Shown here: positions 7,093-17,946 of the stretch, piece after piece | How positions within the stretch are numbered: position 1 is the first letter of the stretch | Layout of the letters: every line of letters starts with the position of its first letter | Source: an uncultured Clostridium sp. | Lineage (GTDB): Bacteria; Bacillota_I; Bacilli_A; RF39; UBA660 | Assembly (NCBI GenBank): GCA_946402315.1 | Contig: CAMIWC010000009.1 | Span: 1-49,561, forward strand | Direction: 5' to 3' | Length of the DNA stretch: 49,561 nucleotides | Position numbers and translations under genes: made by a program | The notes under the pieces: model-generated | Database searches by the model: none | What the model was told of the DNA's origin: nothing | Seen by the model: only the letters and a program-made list of their open reading frames with translations

Positions 7093-9147
7093 TTATGGGA
7101 TATAGGTTTTTATTTTCAATTTGTTATTTTTTGTCTTGAACATAATACTACCATCATGATCTGTTCTATATATTTTTGAATTCTCTAAATTATCTAACAC
7201 TTCTTGATTAGGATGACCAAATTTATTATTTTTACCCACACTAATAATAGAATACTTGGGATTAATACTATCAATAAATTCTTTACTACTACTAGTTTTT
7301 GAACCATGATGTCCTACTTTTAGTACATCTATATTTGAAATATTATATTTATCTAAAATATCTTTTTCTTTATCAATTCCAGAGTCTCCCATAAATAAAT
7401 ATTTCTTATTATTTATTTTAGTATATATAACATTACTATTATCATTTTCATTATTATATTCTCTTGTTTGTAAAAAATATAATTTTATATTATTTACATC
7501 AATCTTATTAATACATTTATCATAATTTATATTTTTACTTTCTAATACACCTATAAGTTCAAGCTCTAATCTATTGTATTCGCCACAATTAAATATAACT
7601 TTATCTACTTTATAATTCTCTACTAAATTAATACTCTCTCCCATATGATCATAATCTCCATGAGTAAGTATTAAATAATCTATTTTCTTTATTCCTAAAG
7701 ATTTAAATACAGGAATAGTTGTATTAGATACTATTGAATAATCTTTTCCTAGTAGTCCTCCTGTATCAATTAATATATTTTTATTATATATATGAATTAA
7801 TGTTGAATCACCTTGACCTACATCTAAAAATAAGACATAAGTGCTTTTAAAAATACTATTATAGTTATATAAAACAATTAATATAATTACTAATAATAAT
7901 TTATATAATCTTTTTTCTTTTAAAGAAAAATATATAATTATATATAAAAATATTATTACAAAAATATTTGGTTTTATAAAAATAATATGACTATTTATAT
8001 TATTAAAAACAATAGATAATCTTTCTAGTATATTTAATAATAAATATAAAGGAACATCAAATACTTTAAATAAGATAGTTATACATGATAATGGAAATAT
8101 TACTAATGATATTAAAGGTACAAATATAAGATTATAAAATACTGTTAATAAGTTTAATTCATAATAATTATATAAAGATATAGGTAAAGATACTAAGAAC
8201 GCTATTAAAGATGTCATAGACAATCTATATACATAACTATTCTTTTTATTTATTAGATTACTAAATATTATTAAAGAATAAGTAATAGATGCTGAGAATA
8301 AGAAACCAACATTATAAATAATAAAGGGATTCAATAACAGAATAATACTTATGGTAAGTAATAATATATTACTTATTTTTATATTAAAGTAATAGTACTT
8401 GTTTATTGATAATAGGATAAAGAATAGTCCACTTCTTAAAGCTGAGGGAGTAAAACTAACTAAAAAGAGAAAGAATAATACAAATACTATAGATATAATA
8501 GTTCTACTTAATTCCTTTATTTTTAACTTATTTAATACCTTTAAAACAAAACCAGTAAGAATAGTTATATGCATACCTGAAATAGCTAATAAATGACTTA
8601 TTCCTAATCTCTGATAATTATTCTTAATAACACTATCTAGATATCTGTTATCACATAGAATAAAAGTATATAAATAAGATTTAGATTTATAATTATCTAT
8701 CCTCTTATAAAGTTTTTCTTTTATAAAATATAATATATTTCTATTTCTATTAACTAATTCTATTTTCTTAACATAAATAGATAGATATATATTTTTAGAT
8801 TTCATATATTTAGAATAATCAAATGTATTAGGATTTGTTGGTTTACTTATTTCATTTATTTCTCCGTATACAACTACTCTATTTCCTAAAATAAATATAT
8901 CTTTTAGAGAATTATATTCATCTTCATTGTTAAAGTAATAAGTGCATTTATATTTATTATTCCCTTGAATAACAAAATCTATTCTTAAATCATTATAGTA
9001 ATAGTCTATAATATTACCTTCTATAGTATTAGAATCAATCTTTATACTTTTATTAAAGTTTATTCTTAGAAAAAGAACTAATAAAACAATAAAGAATATT
9101 AAGTAATATAATCTATCATACAGTAATATTTTCCTTAATCTTAGCAT
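7093..9147 (-). CDS. comEC: DNA uptake channel ComEC/Rec2
   Basis: 684 residues, the usual full length. The order is N-terminal membrane segments and a soluble OB-like part, then a multi-helix competence domain starting near the LAISGMHI motif. The C-terminal metallo-beta-lactamase domain has FLDVGQGDSTLI, THGDYDHMGE and GHHGSKTSSS. ComEC passes single-stranded DNA across the membrane in natural transformation; the lactamase domain is a candidate nuclease. It overlaps the comEA 3' end by 32 bases; the start is supported by GGAGA about 8 bases upstream. Its last roughly 40 codons are duplicated at 6174-6297. Confidence 0.95.
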   Translation of the reverse strand: MLRLRKILLYDRLYYLIFFIVLLVLFLRINFNKSIKIDSNTIEGNIIDYYYNDLRIDFVIQGNNKYKCTYYFNNEDEYNSLKDIFILGNRVVVYGEINEISKPTNPNTFDYSKYMKSKNIYLSIYVKKIELVNRNRNILYFIKEKLYKRIDNYKSKSYLYTFILCDNRYLDSVIKNNYQRLGISHLLAISGMHITILTGFVLKVLNKLKIKELSRTIISIVFVLFFLFLVSFTPSALRSGLFFILLSINKYYYFNIKISNILLLTISIILLLNPFIIYNVGFLFSASITYSLIIFSNLINKKNSYVYRLSMTSLIAFLVSLPISLYNYYELNLLTVFYNLIFVPLISLVIFPLSCITILFKVFDVPLYLLLNILERLSIVFNNINSHIIFIKPNIFVIIFLYIIIYFSLKEKRLYKLLLVIILIVLYNYNSIFKSTYVLFLDVGQGDSTLIHIYNKNILIDTGGLLGKDYSIVSNTTIPVFKSLGIKKIDYLILTHGDYDHMGESINLVENYKVDKVIFNCGEYNRLELELIGVLESKNINYDKCINKIDVNNIKLYFLQTREYNNENDNSNVIYTKINNKKYLFMGDSGIDKEKDILDKYNISNIDVLKVGHHGSKTSSSKEFIDSINPKYSIISVGKNNKFGHPNQEVLDNLENSKIYRTDHDGSIMFKTKNNKLKIKTYIP
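7163..7239. repeat. Direct repeat, copy B (inside comEC)
   Basis: The 77 bases encode the VGKNNKFGHPNQ region near the ComEC C-terminus and are identical to 6205-6281. Confidence 0.95.
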
Positions 9148-9796
9148 ATAAAGTTTCTCCTATACCGGAAACTTTTTTAATATCATCAATACTTTTAAAA
9201 GGAGTATGTTCTCTATATTCAATAATAGCTTTAGCTTTTGATTCGCCTATTCCTTCTAAAGACATTAATTCATTTAAGGATGCAGTATTTATATTTACTA
9301 ATCCATTTTTAGTAGTAATAGTACTTGTTTCAATACAAGCATTATTATTTACTTGATCATTTATACATAGTTCTTGTTTTTTATTATCGATTTCTAGTGT
9401 TTTAATATAGTTTTTTACTTCAGTCTTACTATATACTTTTATAACCATACTATCTGTTATTTTTTTACTTAGATTTAATACTGATGTATCTGCATCTTTA
9501 GTTAGACCACCAGCAACATTTATAGCATCTATTACTCTACTATTACAATCTAATTTATATACTCCTTCTTTTTTAACTTTACCTTTTATATCACAATAAC
9601 ATTCAAGTATTTGTTTTTCTTCAACAACTGGTTCTTCTTTTACTAAATCTATTTCTAATTCTTCATCATTTGTTTTTTCTTTAGTATTTGGTTTATTTAA
9701 ATAATAGATAATTATTCCAGTGATTAGTACTAGTATTATTAAAGTAAATACAATTATTCCTTTCTTATTGAAATATATAAATTCTTTTATAGCCAT
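9116..9796 (-). CDS. comEA: Competence DNA receptor ComEA
   Basis: 226 residues: a membrane anchor (about 14-32), an acidic linker, an SLBB-like domain (about 70-130, with CDIKGKVKKEGVY), and a C-terminal helix-hairpin-helix pair (about 165-226; NINTASLNELMSLEGIG, VSGIGETLYAKI). ComEA binds double-stranded DNA outside the membrane and hands it to ComEC. Its Shine-Dalgarno AGGAGG is buried in the 3' arm of the hairpin that follows ftsW. It overlaps comEC by 32 bases, so the two are co-expressed. Confidence 0.95.
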   Translation of the reverse strand: MAIKEFIYFNKKGIIVFTLIILVLITGIIIYYLNKPNTKEKTNDEELEIDLVKEEPVVEEKQILECYCDIKGKVKKEGVYKLDCNSRVIDAINVAGGLTKDADTSVLNLSKKITDSMVIKVYSKTEVKNYIKTLEIDNKKQELCINDQVNNNACIETSTITTKNGLVNINTASLNELMSLEGIGESKAKAIIEYREHTPFKSIDDIKKVSGIGETLYAKIKENITV

Positions 9797-9820
9797 AAAA
9801 AAACCTCCTCTAAGGAGATT
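9797..9820 (-). terminator. Terminator-like hairpin containing the comEA Shine-Dalgarno
   Basis: A 7-bp stem (AATCTCC with GGAGGTT, one G-T pair) with a 5-base loop is followed by seven T and then the comEA ATG at 9796. It looks like an intrinsic terminator for ftsW, while its 3' arm carries AGGAGG for comEA. Confidence 0.6.
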
Positions 9821-9832
9821 ATTATATATAAA

Positions 9833-10993
9833 TTATTTTTTTCCTTTATTAGCTTCTTCTTTTAATCTTGTTTCAATTGATATTCTTTGAATAACAGTTA
9901 ATATTATTGATAAAGATAATAAGTAACTACCACCATAACTCATAAATGGTAATGGTACTCCTGTCATTGGAATTAAACCAAATATACCATATAAGTTAAC
10001 TGCGATATGAATTAATATATAGAAAGCTCCTCCATAACATATTAAAGCATCTCTATTATTAGTGGTTCTTTTACCTAAATAGACTATTTTACCAATCAGT
10101 ATCATATATAGAATAATTATAAATATACCAAATAGTACTCCTAATTCTTCTATAATAATACAGAATATAAAGTCAGTATGTGCTTCTGGAAGATATAAAT
10201 ATTTTTGAATACTATTACCTAATCCTTTACCAGTAAGACCACCATTATTTATAGCAATATATCCATTACATATTTGGTTACCATCAGTATAATAATTTTC
10301 TTCACTACAAGGACTAGTTGAACTAAAAACACTAGTTATACGTTGCATTTGTGTTTCGGATAAGATTTTTTCTCCAAATCCAGCAATAATTAATACTCCT
10401 AGAAAAGCGAAAGCTACTCCTATAGTAATAATCTTCCATTTAATATCTTTAGCTATAGGTGCTAGTATAAACATAAATGCAAAAATAAATAAAAGTATTA
10501 AGGCTGTACCTAAATCGGGTTGGAAAAGTATAGCTGCAAAACCTATTAGAATTATAAATGCTGGATAAAGTGCAGTAGTATAACTATCTAATTTTTTTTC
10601 TTTCAAATCATAATATTTAGCAACCCAGATAATCATAAATACTTTTAAAAACTCACTTGGTTGCATATTAAATTTACCTAGATTAAACCAGCTTTGAGCA
10701 TGATTTGATATTTTACCAAATAAGAATAATAAGAATAATAATAGTGTTAATAAATAAATTACTAATGAAGATAATTTACTCGTCGTTTTAACATTTAAGA
10801 ATAAGAAACATATCGATACTATTACCGATACTATAATAATTACTATTTGTCTTTTTAAGAAGAATAATGGACTAGCTTCTTTACTCATATAAATAGCTAC
10901 ATTAGAAGCAGAAAATATCATTACTGTACCTATAGCAAGTAATATAATTGTTACTATTAGAATTGTTTTATCTAAGTACTTTAACAATTTCAT
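9833..10993 (-). CDS. ftsW: Peptidoglycan glycosyltransferase FtsW/SpoVE/RodA family
   Basis: 386 residues with about ten membrane segments. SEDS-family marks are clear: PEAHTDFIF in the large outside loop region and PLPFMSYGGS near the C-terminus. These polymerases link lipid II into glycan strands with a partner class B PBP. PEAHTDFIF and PLPF[MI]SYGGS favour the FtsW/SpoVE branch over RodA, but no ftsZ-type neighbours are here to settle it. It precedes comEA, separated by a terminator-like hairpin. A TGATATAAT element lies 24 bases upstream. Confidence 0.88.
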   Translation of the reverse strand: MKLLKYLDKTILIVTIILLAIGTVMIFSASNVAIYMSKEASPLFFLKRQIVIIIVSVIVSICFLFLNVKTTSKLSSLVIYLLTLLLFLLFLFGKISNHAQSWFNLGKFNMQPSEFLKVFMIIWVAKYYDLKEKKLDSYTTALYPAFIILIGFAAILFQPDLGTALILLFIFAFMFILAPIAKDIKWKIITIGVAFAFLGVLIIAGFGEKILSETQMQRITSVFSSTSPCSEENYYTDGNQICNGYIAINNGGLTGKGLGNSIQKYLYLPEAHTDFIFCIIIEELGVLFGIFIIILYMILIGKIVYLGKRTTNNRDALICYGGAFYILIHIAVNLYGIFGLIPMTGVPLPFMSYGGSYLLSLSIILTVIQRISIETRLKEEANKGKK

Positions 10994-11016
10994 TTTCTCA
11001 CTCCTATCTTAAGTAA

Positions 11017-11025
11017 ATTATATCA
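11017..11025 (-). promoter_or_regulatory. Extended -10 promoter element (ftsW)
   Basis: TGATATAAT on the minus strand, 24 bases before the ftsW start, directly after the terminator of the preceding operon. Confidence 0.6.
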
Positions 11026-11047
11026 TACAAATAAAAAAGAAACTAAA

Positions 11048-13130
<2,083 letters not shown>

Positions 13131-13131
<1 letters not shown>

Positions 13132-13640
13132 TAATCATTTAACTCCAACTCAATAGTTTTTCTTTTTCCGGCTTTAAATTGTCTATATTTAACTCCACAC
13201 TCATCAAACATTTTGATAGATGCTTTCATTTCATCTCCATGATCATCATGATCATAATTATGTGAGTAAATAACTTCTTTAATTCCACTTTGTACAATTG
13301 CTTTAGCACATTCATTACATGGGAAGAATCTAACATATATTTTAGCCCCTTCAAAGTCTTTATTATTACCTCTATAATTTAAAATAGCATTTAGTTCACT
13401 ATGACATACATACATGTATTTAGTATTTAATCTATCTCCAACTCTACCCCAAGGGAATTTATCATCATCAAATCCTCTAGGAGCACCATTATAACCAACA
13501 GATAAAATTCTATTATCTTCACTAACTATACAACATCCTACTTGAGTATTAGGATCCTTACTTCTAAGTGATGATAATTTAGCTATTCCAATAAAATATT
13601 CATCCCAACTTATATAATCTTTTCTTTTTAAACTTTCCAT
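13131..13640 (-). CDS. comEB: dCMP deaminase (ComEB family)
   Basis: 169 residues. A zinc-dependent cytidine-deaminase fold with HSELNA (ligand His and proton-shuttle Glu) and FPCNECAK (two zinc Cys). The N-terminal SLRSKDPNTQVG and NGAPRGFDDD segments are typical of deoxycytidylate deaminases. It makes dUMP for dTMP synthesis. In Bacillus this gene sits inside the comE operon; here it is about 3 kb upstream of comEA with ftsW and tgt between. A TGTTATAAT element is 18 bases upstream. Confidence 0.92.
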
Positions 13641-13657
13641 ATAAACACCTCGAATAA

Positions 13658-13666
13658 ATTATAACA
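13658..13666 (-). promoter_or_regulatory. Extended -10 promoter element (comEB operon)
   Basis: TGTTATAAT on the minus strand, 18 bases before the start at 13640, just past the preceding terminator. Confidence 0.6.
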
Positions 13667-13677
13667 AATAACAAGTA

Positions 13678-13703
13678 ATAAAAAAAGAAGAATTGTTCTT
13701 CTT
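13678..13703 (-). terminator. Terminator after the Pro/Gln-rich membrane protein
   Basis: An 8-bp stem (AAGAAGAA/TTCTTCTT) with a 3-base loop and a T7 run on the minus strand. Confidence 0.8.
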
Positions 13704-13707
13704 CCTT

Positions 13708-14898
13708 TTATATTAGAATGGATTTATAAAGCAATGATATAGTTACTTTATAAGTATTATTTATATCTGATAAAGTAGAATAACTACTAGTAACAGAATA
13801 GATATGAGTTTTATAATTATCATTAAACAAATTATCTATAGTATCTATTACTTTTGTTTCATAATCATTTTTATTTAATCCTTCTAAATCACCTAAAGCA
13901 AGCACTATTGCTTTGATTATTAATTGATTAAACTCTTTAGTAGTATCATCAAACTCAGTACTAATTGAATCATCTTCTACTGTATACTCTACATCTATAT
14001 TATCTTTTCCTTCTATATTTAAATAGTTTGATGTAAGGAAAGATAACTTTTTATTTACATCGTCATAACTAATATTGATTTCTATATTTTTTTCAGCTGC
14101 ATAAGTACTAATTACTTTAGATTCATCTAATTTAGTTAATAATTGAGATACTTTTATTGGTTCATTAAGTATATATTCATTTTCTGTTTCTTTAGGTACT
14201 TCTTCTTTCTTTTTAACCGGTTCAATTTCTTCAGTAGGTTCATTTAATATATACTTAGAAATAAATCCGCTTATTACTTCCATATTAAAAGCAGCAACTA
14301 TTAAAAGAATAAATATTATAATCATAAAATATGGAAATTTATGTTTTTCTTCTCCCATTTTAGCAGGAGTGTTATTATCTGTTTTAGTTTCTACTCTATT
14401 AAAAATACTATTAGGATCATTTTCTTCTTCGGTTAAATCTAAAGAATTACTATCTAATGTTAAACTTACTTCTTCAAATGTAGCTGATGCTTGAACTTCT
14501 TCTACAACTGCATTATTTAAATCGGTATCAATAACTGTTTCACTAACAACATTACTTTCTGATTTAACAGTATTCTCTTCAAAACTAACATCTATTGCAC
14601 TAGTATCTACTGCTTGTGGACTTGAAGAAACTAGTTTCTTATTATTATCTAACATTTCTTGGTGTTCATCTACTACAGGAGCTGTTTCTTCAATATTTTC
14701 TTCTACCGGAGCAATAACTGGAGACGCTACTGGTTGTTGTACAGATTCAACTGGTGTTGGTTGTTGTGTTTGTACCGGTTGAATTTCTACAACAGGAGTT
14801 TGTGTTTGTACTGGTTGTTGTACAGGTTCAACTGGAGTTGGTACTGGATTAGTTACAACAACATTATTAGTATTTGTATTATTTACATTTTCATCCAT
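13708..14898 (-). CDS. Membrane protein with Pro/Gln/Thr-rich cytoplasmic tail
   Basis: 396 residues. Residues 1-70 are low-complexity repeats of PV, QQPVQ and TPVE units. An acidic region (70-180) is followed by one membrane helix (about 189-206), a short acidic linker, and an outside domain of about 150 residues. Positive-inside logic puts the Pro-rich end in the cytosol. The outside domain has no motif I recognise. The layout (disordered tail, one helix, small outside domain) matches the TcaA-like protein at 20012, and the repeat composition is alike. Confidence 0.7.
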   Translation of the reverse strand: MDENVNNTNTNNVVVTNPVPTPVEPVQQPVQTQTPVVEIQPVQTQQPTPVESVQQPVASPVIAPVEENIEETAPVVDEHQEMLDNNKKLVSSSPQAVDTSAIDVSFEENTVKSESNVVSETVIDTDLNNAVVEEVQASATFEEVSLTLDSNSLDLTEEENDPNSIFNRVETKTDNNTPAKMGEEKHKFPYFMIIIFILLIVAAFNMEVISGFISKYILNEPTEEIEPVKKKEEVPKETENEYILNEPIKVSQLLTKLDESKVISTYAAEKNIEINISYDDVNKKLSFLTSNYLNIEGKDNIDVEYTVEDDSISTEFDDTTKEFNQLIIKAIVLALGDLEGLNKNDYETKVIDTIDNLFNDNYKTHIYSVTSSYSTLSDINNTYKVTISLLYKSILI

Positions 14899-14951
14899 AT
14901 TATCACTCTCTTTATTCTCTATTTAATAATAACATAGATTTATTTTTTTGA

Positions 14952-14979
14952 AAATAAAAAAGATGATATAAATCATCTT
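14952..14979 (-). terminator. Terminator after the 177-residue unknown gene
   Basis: AAGATGAT/ATCATCTT with a 4-base loop and a TTTTTTATTTT run on the minus strand; overlaps the stop codon at 14978. Confidence 0.8.
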
Positions 14980-15511
14980 AACTAGCATTTAAGTAATTGT
15001 AACCAACATTACTTACATAAGTACCACCAGAATATGCTTCAACTATTCTATTTTGTTTTTTAGCAGCACTATATAAGTATTCTCTATCAATATCATTAAA
15101 TTCAATTGAATTAGTTGTACCAGTACCATTTACACAATATAGATTATGTCCATTAACAGCAAAATATCTATTTTTAAAACTTACTCTAGATAATAATAAA
15201 TTCTTATCTAATTCTCTAGCAATAATTCTTTCAGAAATTGAAAAATATATTTTTAAATCTCTATTATCTTCTCTATTAATATATTCTTCTGCGGTTTGTT
15301 TCATATCCATATTTAAATCACTATCATTCTCAGTAAATGATAATCTTTGTAAAAGAATATAATTATTTAGTTTTCTTCTAAATACAGGATCAGCTTTATA
15401 TTCATCCTTTTTTTGTTTTAATACTGCGATAGAATAATCTAATGTATGATATTGAAAAGCAAGCAAATGAAGATTATCATCTTGTTGTTTTAATTCATAA
15501 AAATTATTCAT
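14978..15511 (-). CDS. Unknown cytosolic protein
   Basis: 177 residues, no signal or membrane helix. The first half is helical with Gln/Leu/Lys content; the second half has aromatic beta-like stretches (RYFAVNGHNLYCVNGTG). It has its own TGTTATAAT element at 15540-15548 and its own terminator, so it is a single-gene transcript between the ABC exporter pair and the Pro-rich membrane protein. No family recognised. Confidence 0.65.
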   Translation of the reverse strand: MNNFYELKQQDDNLHLLAFQYHTLDYSIAVLKQKKDEYKADPVFRRKLNNYILLQRLSFTENDSDLNMDMKQTAEEYINREDNRDLKIYFSISERIIARELDKNLLLSRVSFKNRYFAVNGHNLYCVNGTGTTNSIEFNDIDREYLYSAAKKQNRIVEAYSGGTYVSNVGYNYLNAS

Positions 15512-15539
15512 CCATAGTCACCCCTTAAAAAGTAGCATT

Positions 15540-15548
15540 ATTATAACA
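15540..15548 (-). promoter_or_regulatory. Extended -10 promoter element (14978 gene)
   Basis: TGTTATAAT on the minus strand, 29 bases before the start at 15511. It lies directly against the T-run of the ABC permease terminator. Confidence 0.6.
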
Positions 15549-15574
15549 AAAAAACCTTGAAAAATCAAGGTTTT
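15547..15574 (-). terminator. Terminator of the ABC-2 exporter operon
   Basis: A 9-bp stem (AAACCTTGA/TCAAGGTTT) with a 4-base loop and a T7 run on the minus strand, just after the permease stop at 15581. Confidence 0.85.
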
Positions 15575-15580
15575 ATCTTT

Positions 15581-16996
15581 TTATTGGTTTTTAATATTCT
15601 TTTTACTAAAGATAATATAAGAAATTAAATTAATACCAATTAAGGTTATTAATACTACTATAAGTGAACTATATAGTCCTCCATAAGGATTATGTGATAT
15701 ACCTCCAAATAGATAATCAGTAAAATCCCAACAAGTAAATGGTAAGTAATTTACTGCTTTTACTGAAGTAAATGAACTAATAATACTTGCTGCAATCATT
15801 AAGAAATACCCTGATGCCATAGAAACACTAGTACTAGTAAAAATTACACTTACCATAAAGACAAATGACATAATTATTAGATATTTAGGTAGAATTGCCA
15901 AGAATGATAGAAGACAATAAATTAATATATTATGTTCTTCTACTATACCTTTATTAAAGTTATAAGATATAACAGGATCTAGTAATTCTTTAAATCCTCC
16001 TAAACCAATTCCAACTATAATTGCATCTACTATCATATAAGCAACAAAGAATAAGAAGAAAGTTATTAATGCTGCAATTAACTTACTTGTTAAAATTTGA
16101 CTACGTTTGTATGGTCTAACTAGCAATTGCTTAATTGTTCCTTTATTGAATTCTTCAGCTACAATAGAACCTGTTATTAAAATAATAGCAACTAGTACCA
16201 TTAAATCAGTAGATTGTACTTTATATAAAACATTTGATCTTAAATTATTATTGTAATCAGTTTTATACATATTATGTTCTATCTTATATTTTGTTTCAAA
16301 GAATTCTTTCTCTTTTTCTTTCTTTAAAATAAGATCATTCTTATTATTATAGTTCTTATCATTTTGATCCATACTATAGTATTCACGATATAAGCTTGGA
16401 TAGTTATCTAATTCTATAGATGAAGCACTATATGTTTTAGGAAAATCATTATCTACACGATAATCTAAAACAAGCATTTGATTCTTAACAAAATCTATAT
16501 CATTTTGATTAGCATTTTCTCCAATGCGTTCTAATTCTTTAACTAGTTCTGCTTTTTCTTCAGCTAAAATCTTTTTATAATCAAAATTATCTGCATTAGC
16601 AATTAATATTTCATATTCACTTTCACATTCATGTTGTTGTTTTTCGTTCTTTTCTACATACTTAGATCTATTTATACAATAAATAACATCATATAATCTA
16701 GAATCTAAATAATAATACTCAGGACTACTATATTTATATTTATCGGTAACTTTTTCAAATTCATATTGAGATTGATCAGCTACATAGTTTTCCATTTCAA
16801 TTGGATCTTCTTTATTATAATCATTTATATCTACTTCTACAGATACTTGAATACCATTTATCGTATCAATAGTTAAGTACTTATTTAATACTACTGATAA
16901 TATAGATAAACCTACTGTTATTAAGAATACTACATATATTCCAGGCTTATGAAATATTTTTATTAATTCATTTTTAACTAGATTAATCAATTTCAT
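15581..16996 (-). CDS. ABC-2 type transporter permease
   Basis: About 471 residues. One membrane helix near the N-terminus precedes a large outside domain of about 220 residues rich in charged and Tyr residues, then five further helices (VLVAIILITGSIVAEEF, then FVAYMIVDAII and others). This is the classic shape of a permease paired with a BcrA-type ATPase. The paired ATPase gene overlaps its 5' end. The start is uncertain: an upstream GTG at 17011, an ATG at 16996 only 2 bases from AGGAGG, or a TTG at 16990 with ideal 8-base spacing. The exported substrate is unknown. Confidence 0.85.
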   Translation of the reverse strand: MKLINLVKNELIKIFHKPGIYVVFLITVGLSILSVVLNKYLTIDTINGIQVSVEVDINDYNKEDPIEMENYVADQSQYEFEKVTDKYKYSSPEYYYLDSRLYDVIYCINRSKYVEKNEKQQHECESEYEILIANADNFDYKKILAEEKAELVKELERIGENANQNDIDFVKNQMLVLDYRVDNDFPKTYSASSIELDNYPSLYREYYSMDQNDKNYNNKNDLILKKEKEKEFFETKYKIEHNMYKTDYNNNLRSNVLYKVQSTDLMVLVAIILITGSIVAEEFNKGTIKQLLVRPYKRSQILTSKLIAALITFFLFFVAYMIVDAIIVGIGLGGFKELLDPVISYNFNKGIVEEHNILIYCLLSFLAILPKYLIIMSFVFMVSVIFTSTSVSMASGYFLMIAASIISSFTSVKAVNYLPFTCWDFTDYLFGGISHNPYGGLYSSLIVVLITLIGINLISYIIFSKKNIKNQ

Positions 16997-17888
16997 TACC
17001 TCCTGCCGCACTTAAGAAAGCATCTTCAAGTGATAATTCTTCCTTAGTAACTCCATATATTTTATAATTAGCTTCAATCAATTTCATAATAACATCATTA
17101 ATATTATCTTTTTCAGTAAATACTCTAATAGTATCACTATCTATAATTTCATCAGTTTTATAGATAATTTTTCTTAATCCAGCTGTTTTATTAAGTTTAA
17201 TAATATAAGATTCTTTATTAGTCTTCTTAGCTTCCTCCATTGTTGTATTAGCAAGTATTTTACCACTTTTAATAATACATACATCAGTACAAAAATTATC
17301 TAATTCAGCTAAATTATGACTTGATATTAAGACACCAATTTTTTCTTTCTTAACTAGTCCTTTAATTAAATCTCTTAATTCTTTAATTCCTTCAGGATCT
17401 AATCCATTAGTAGGTTCATCAAGTACTAATAAATTAGGTTTATTAATAATAGCAGCTGCTATACCTAAACGTTGTCTCATACCTAAACTATATTTAGATA
17501 CTTTATCATCAATTCTATTAGAAAGACCAACTAATTCTATAACATCCTCTATTCTACCTTCTGGAATATCTTTATACATATTCTTAATTAATTCTAGATT
17601 TTTTCTACCAGTTAAATACATATATAAATCTGGACTTTCTACAATTGCACCAACTTGTTCAATTGCTTTTTGGAAGTCTTTTTTAATATTAAATCCATTA
17701 ATAAATATTTCTCCACTATTCATAGATTGAAGACCTAATATTAGTTTAATCGCAGTAGTTTTACCAGCACCATTAGGTCCAATAAATCCTAATATTTCTC
17801 CTTCGTGAATAGTAAATGAAACATCTTTTAGAACTTGTTTTTTTCCATAAAATTTATTTATATTTTTTACTTCTAAAATGTTTTTCAT
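16983..17888 (-). CDS. ABC transporter ATP-binding protein (BcrA/lantibiotic-immunity type)
   Basis: 301 residues. Walker A is GPNGAGKTT, the signature is YSLGMRQRLG, and Walker B runs into LLVLDEPTNGLDPEG, followed by the switch His in SSHNL. The C-terminal extension of about 90 residues is normal for BcrA-like exporters. It overlaps the permease start and drives the same exporter, likely for a peptide, lipid or drug. Its promoter has a TGTTATAAT element 23 bases upstream. No two-component or antibiotic-sensing genes flank it. Confidence 0.93.
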   Translation of the reverse strand: MKNILEVKNINKFYGKKQVLKDVSFTIHEGEILGFIGPNGAGKTTAIKLILGLQSMNSGEIFINGFNIKKDFQKAIEQVGAIVESPDLYMYLTGRKNLELIKNMYKDIPEGRIEDVIELVGLSNRIDDKVSKYSLGMRQRLGIAAAIINKPNLLVLDEPTNGLDPEGIKELRDLIKGLVKKEKIGVLISSHNLAELDNFCTDVCIIKSGKILANTTMEEAKKTNKESYIIKLNKTAGLRKIIYKTDEIIDSDTIRVFTEKDNINDVIMKLIEANYKIYGVTKEELSLEDAFLSAAGGNEID

Positions 17889-17910
17889 ATGCTCACCTTT
17901 CTAATAAGAT

Positions 17911-17919
17911 ATTATAACA
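17911..17919 (-). promoter_or_regulatory. Extended -10 promoter element (ABC exporter operon)
   Basis: TGTTATAAT on the minus strand, 23 bases before the start at 17888, directly joined to the upstream terminator T-run. Confidence 0.6.
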
Positions 17920-17946
17920 AAAAAAGCACTTATAACAAGTACTTTT
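17918..17946 (-). terminator. Terminator after the DUF3592-like gene
   Basis: A 10-bp stem (AAAAGTACTT/AAGTGCTTTT, one G-T pair, 17922-17946) with a 5-base loop and a T7 run on the minus strand. Confidence 0.85.

Noticed and set aside
6205-7239. The 77-bp repeats as ends of an insertion sequence or integron
   Set aside because: They are coding sequence of comEC in direct orientation with no transposase or integrase nearby; duplication by recombination explains them better.
8399-8596. Plus-strand 65-residue frame inside comEC
   Set aside because: Lies fully within a well-supported membrane domain on the other strand and lacks a ribosome site.
14659-14937. Plus-strand open frame opposite the Pro/Gln-rich tail, rich in Trp, Tyr and Cys
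   Set aside because: It mirrors the repeat codons of the real minus-strand gene, has odd composition and no ribosome site.
15581-17888. Lantibiotic or bacteriocin immunity locus
   Set aside because: Only the ABC-2 exporter pair is present; no precursor peptide, modification enzyme or sensor pair was seen nearby.
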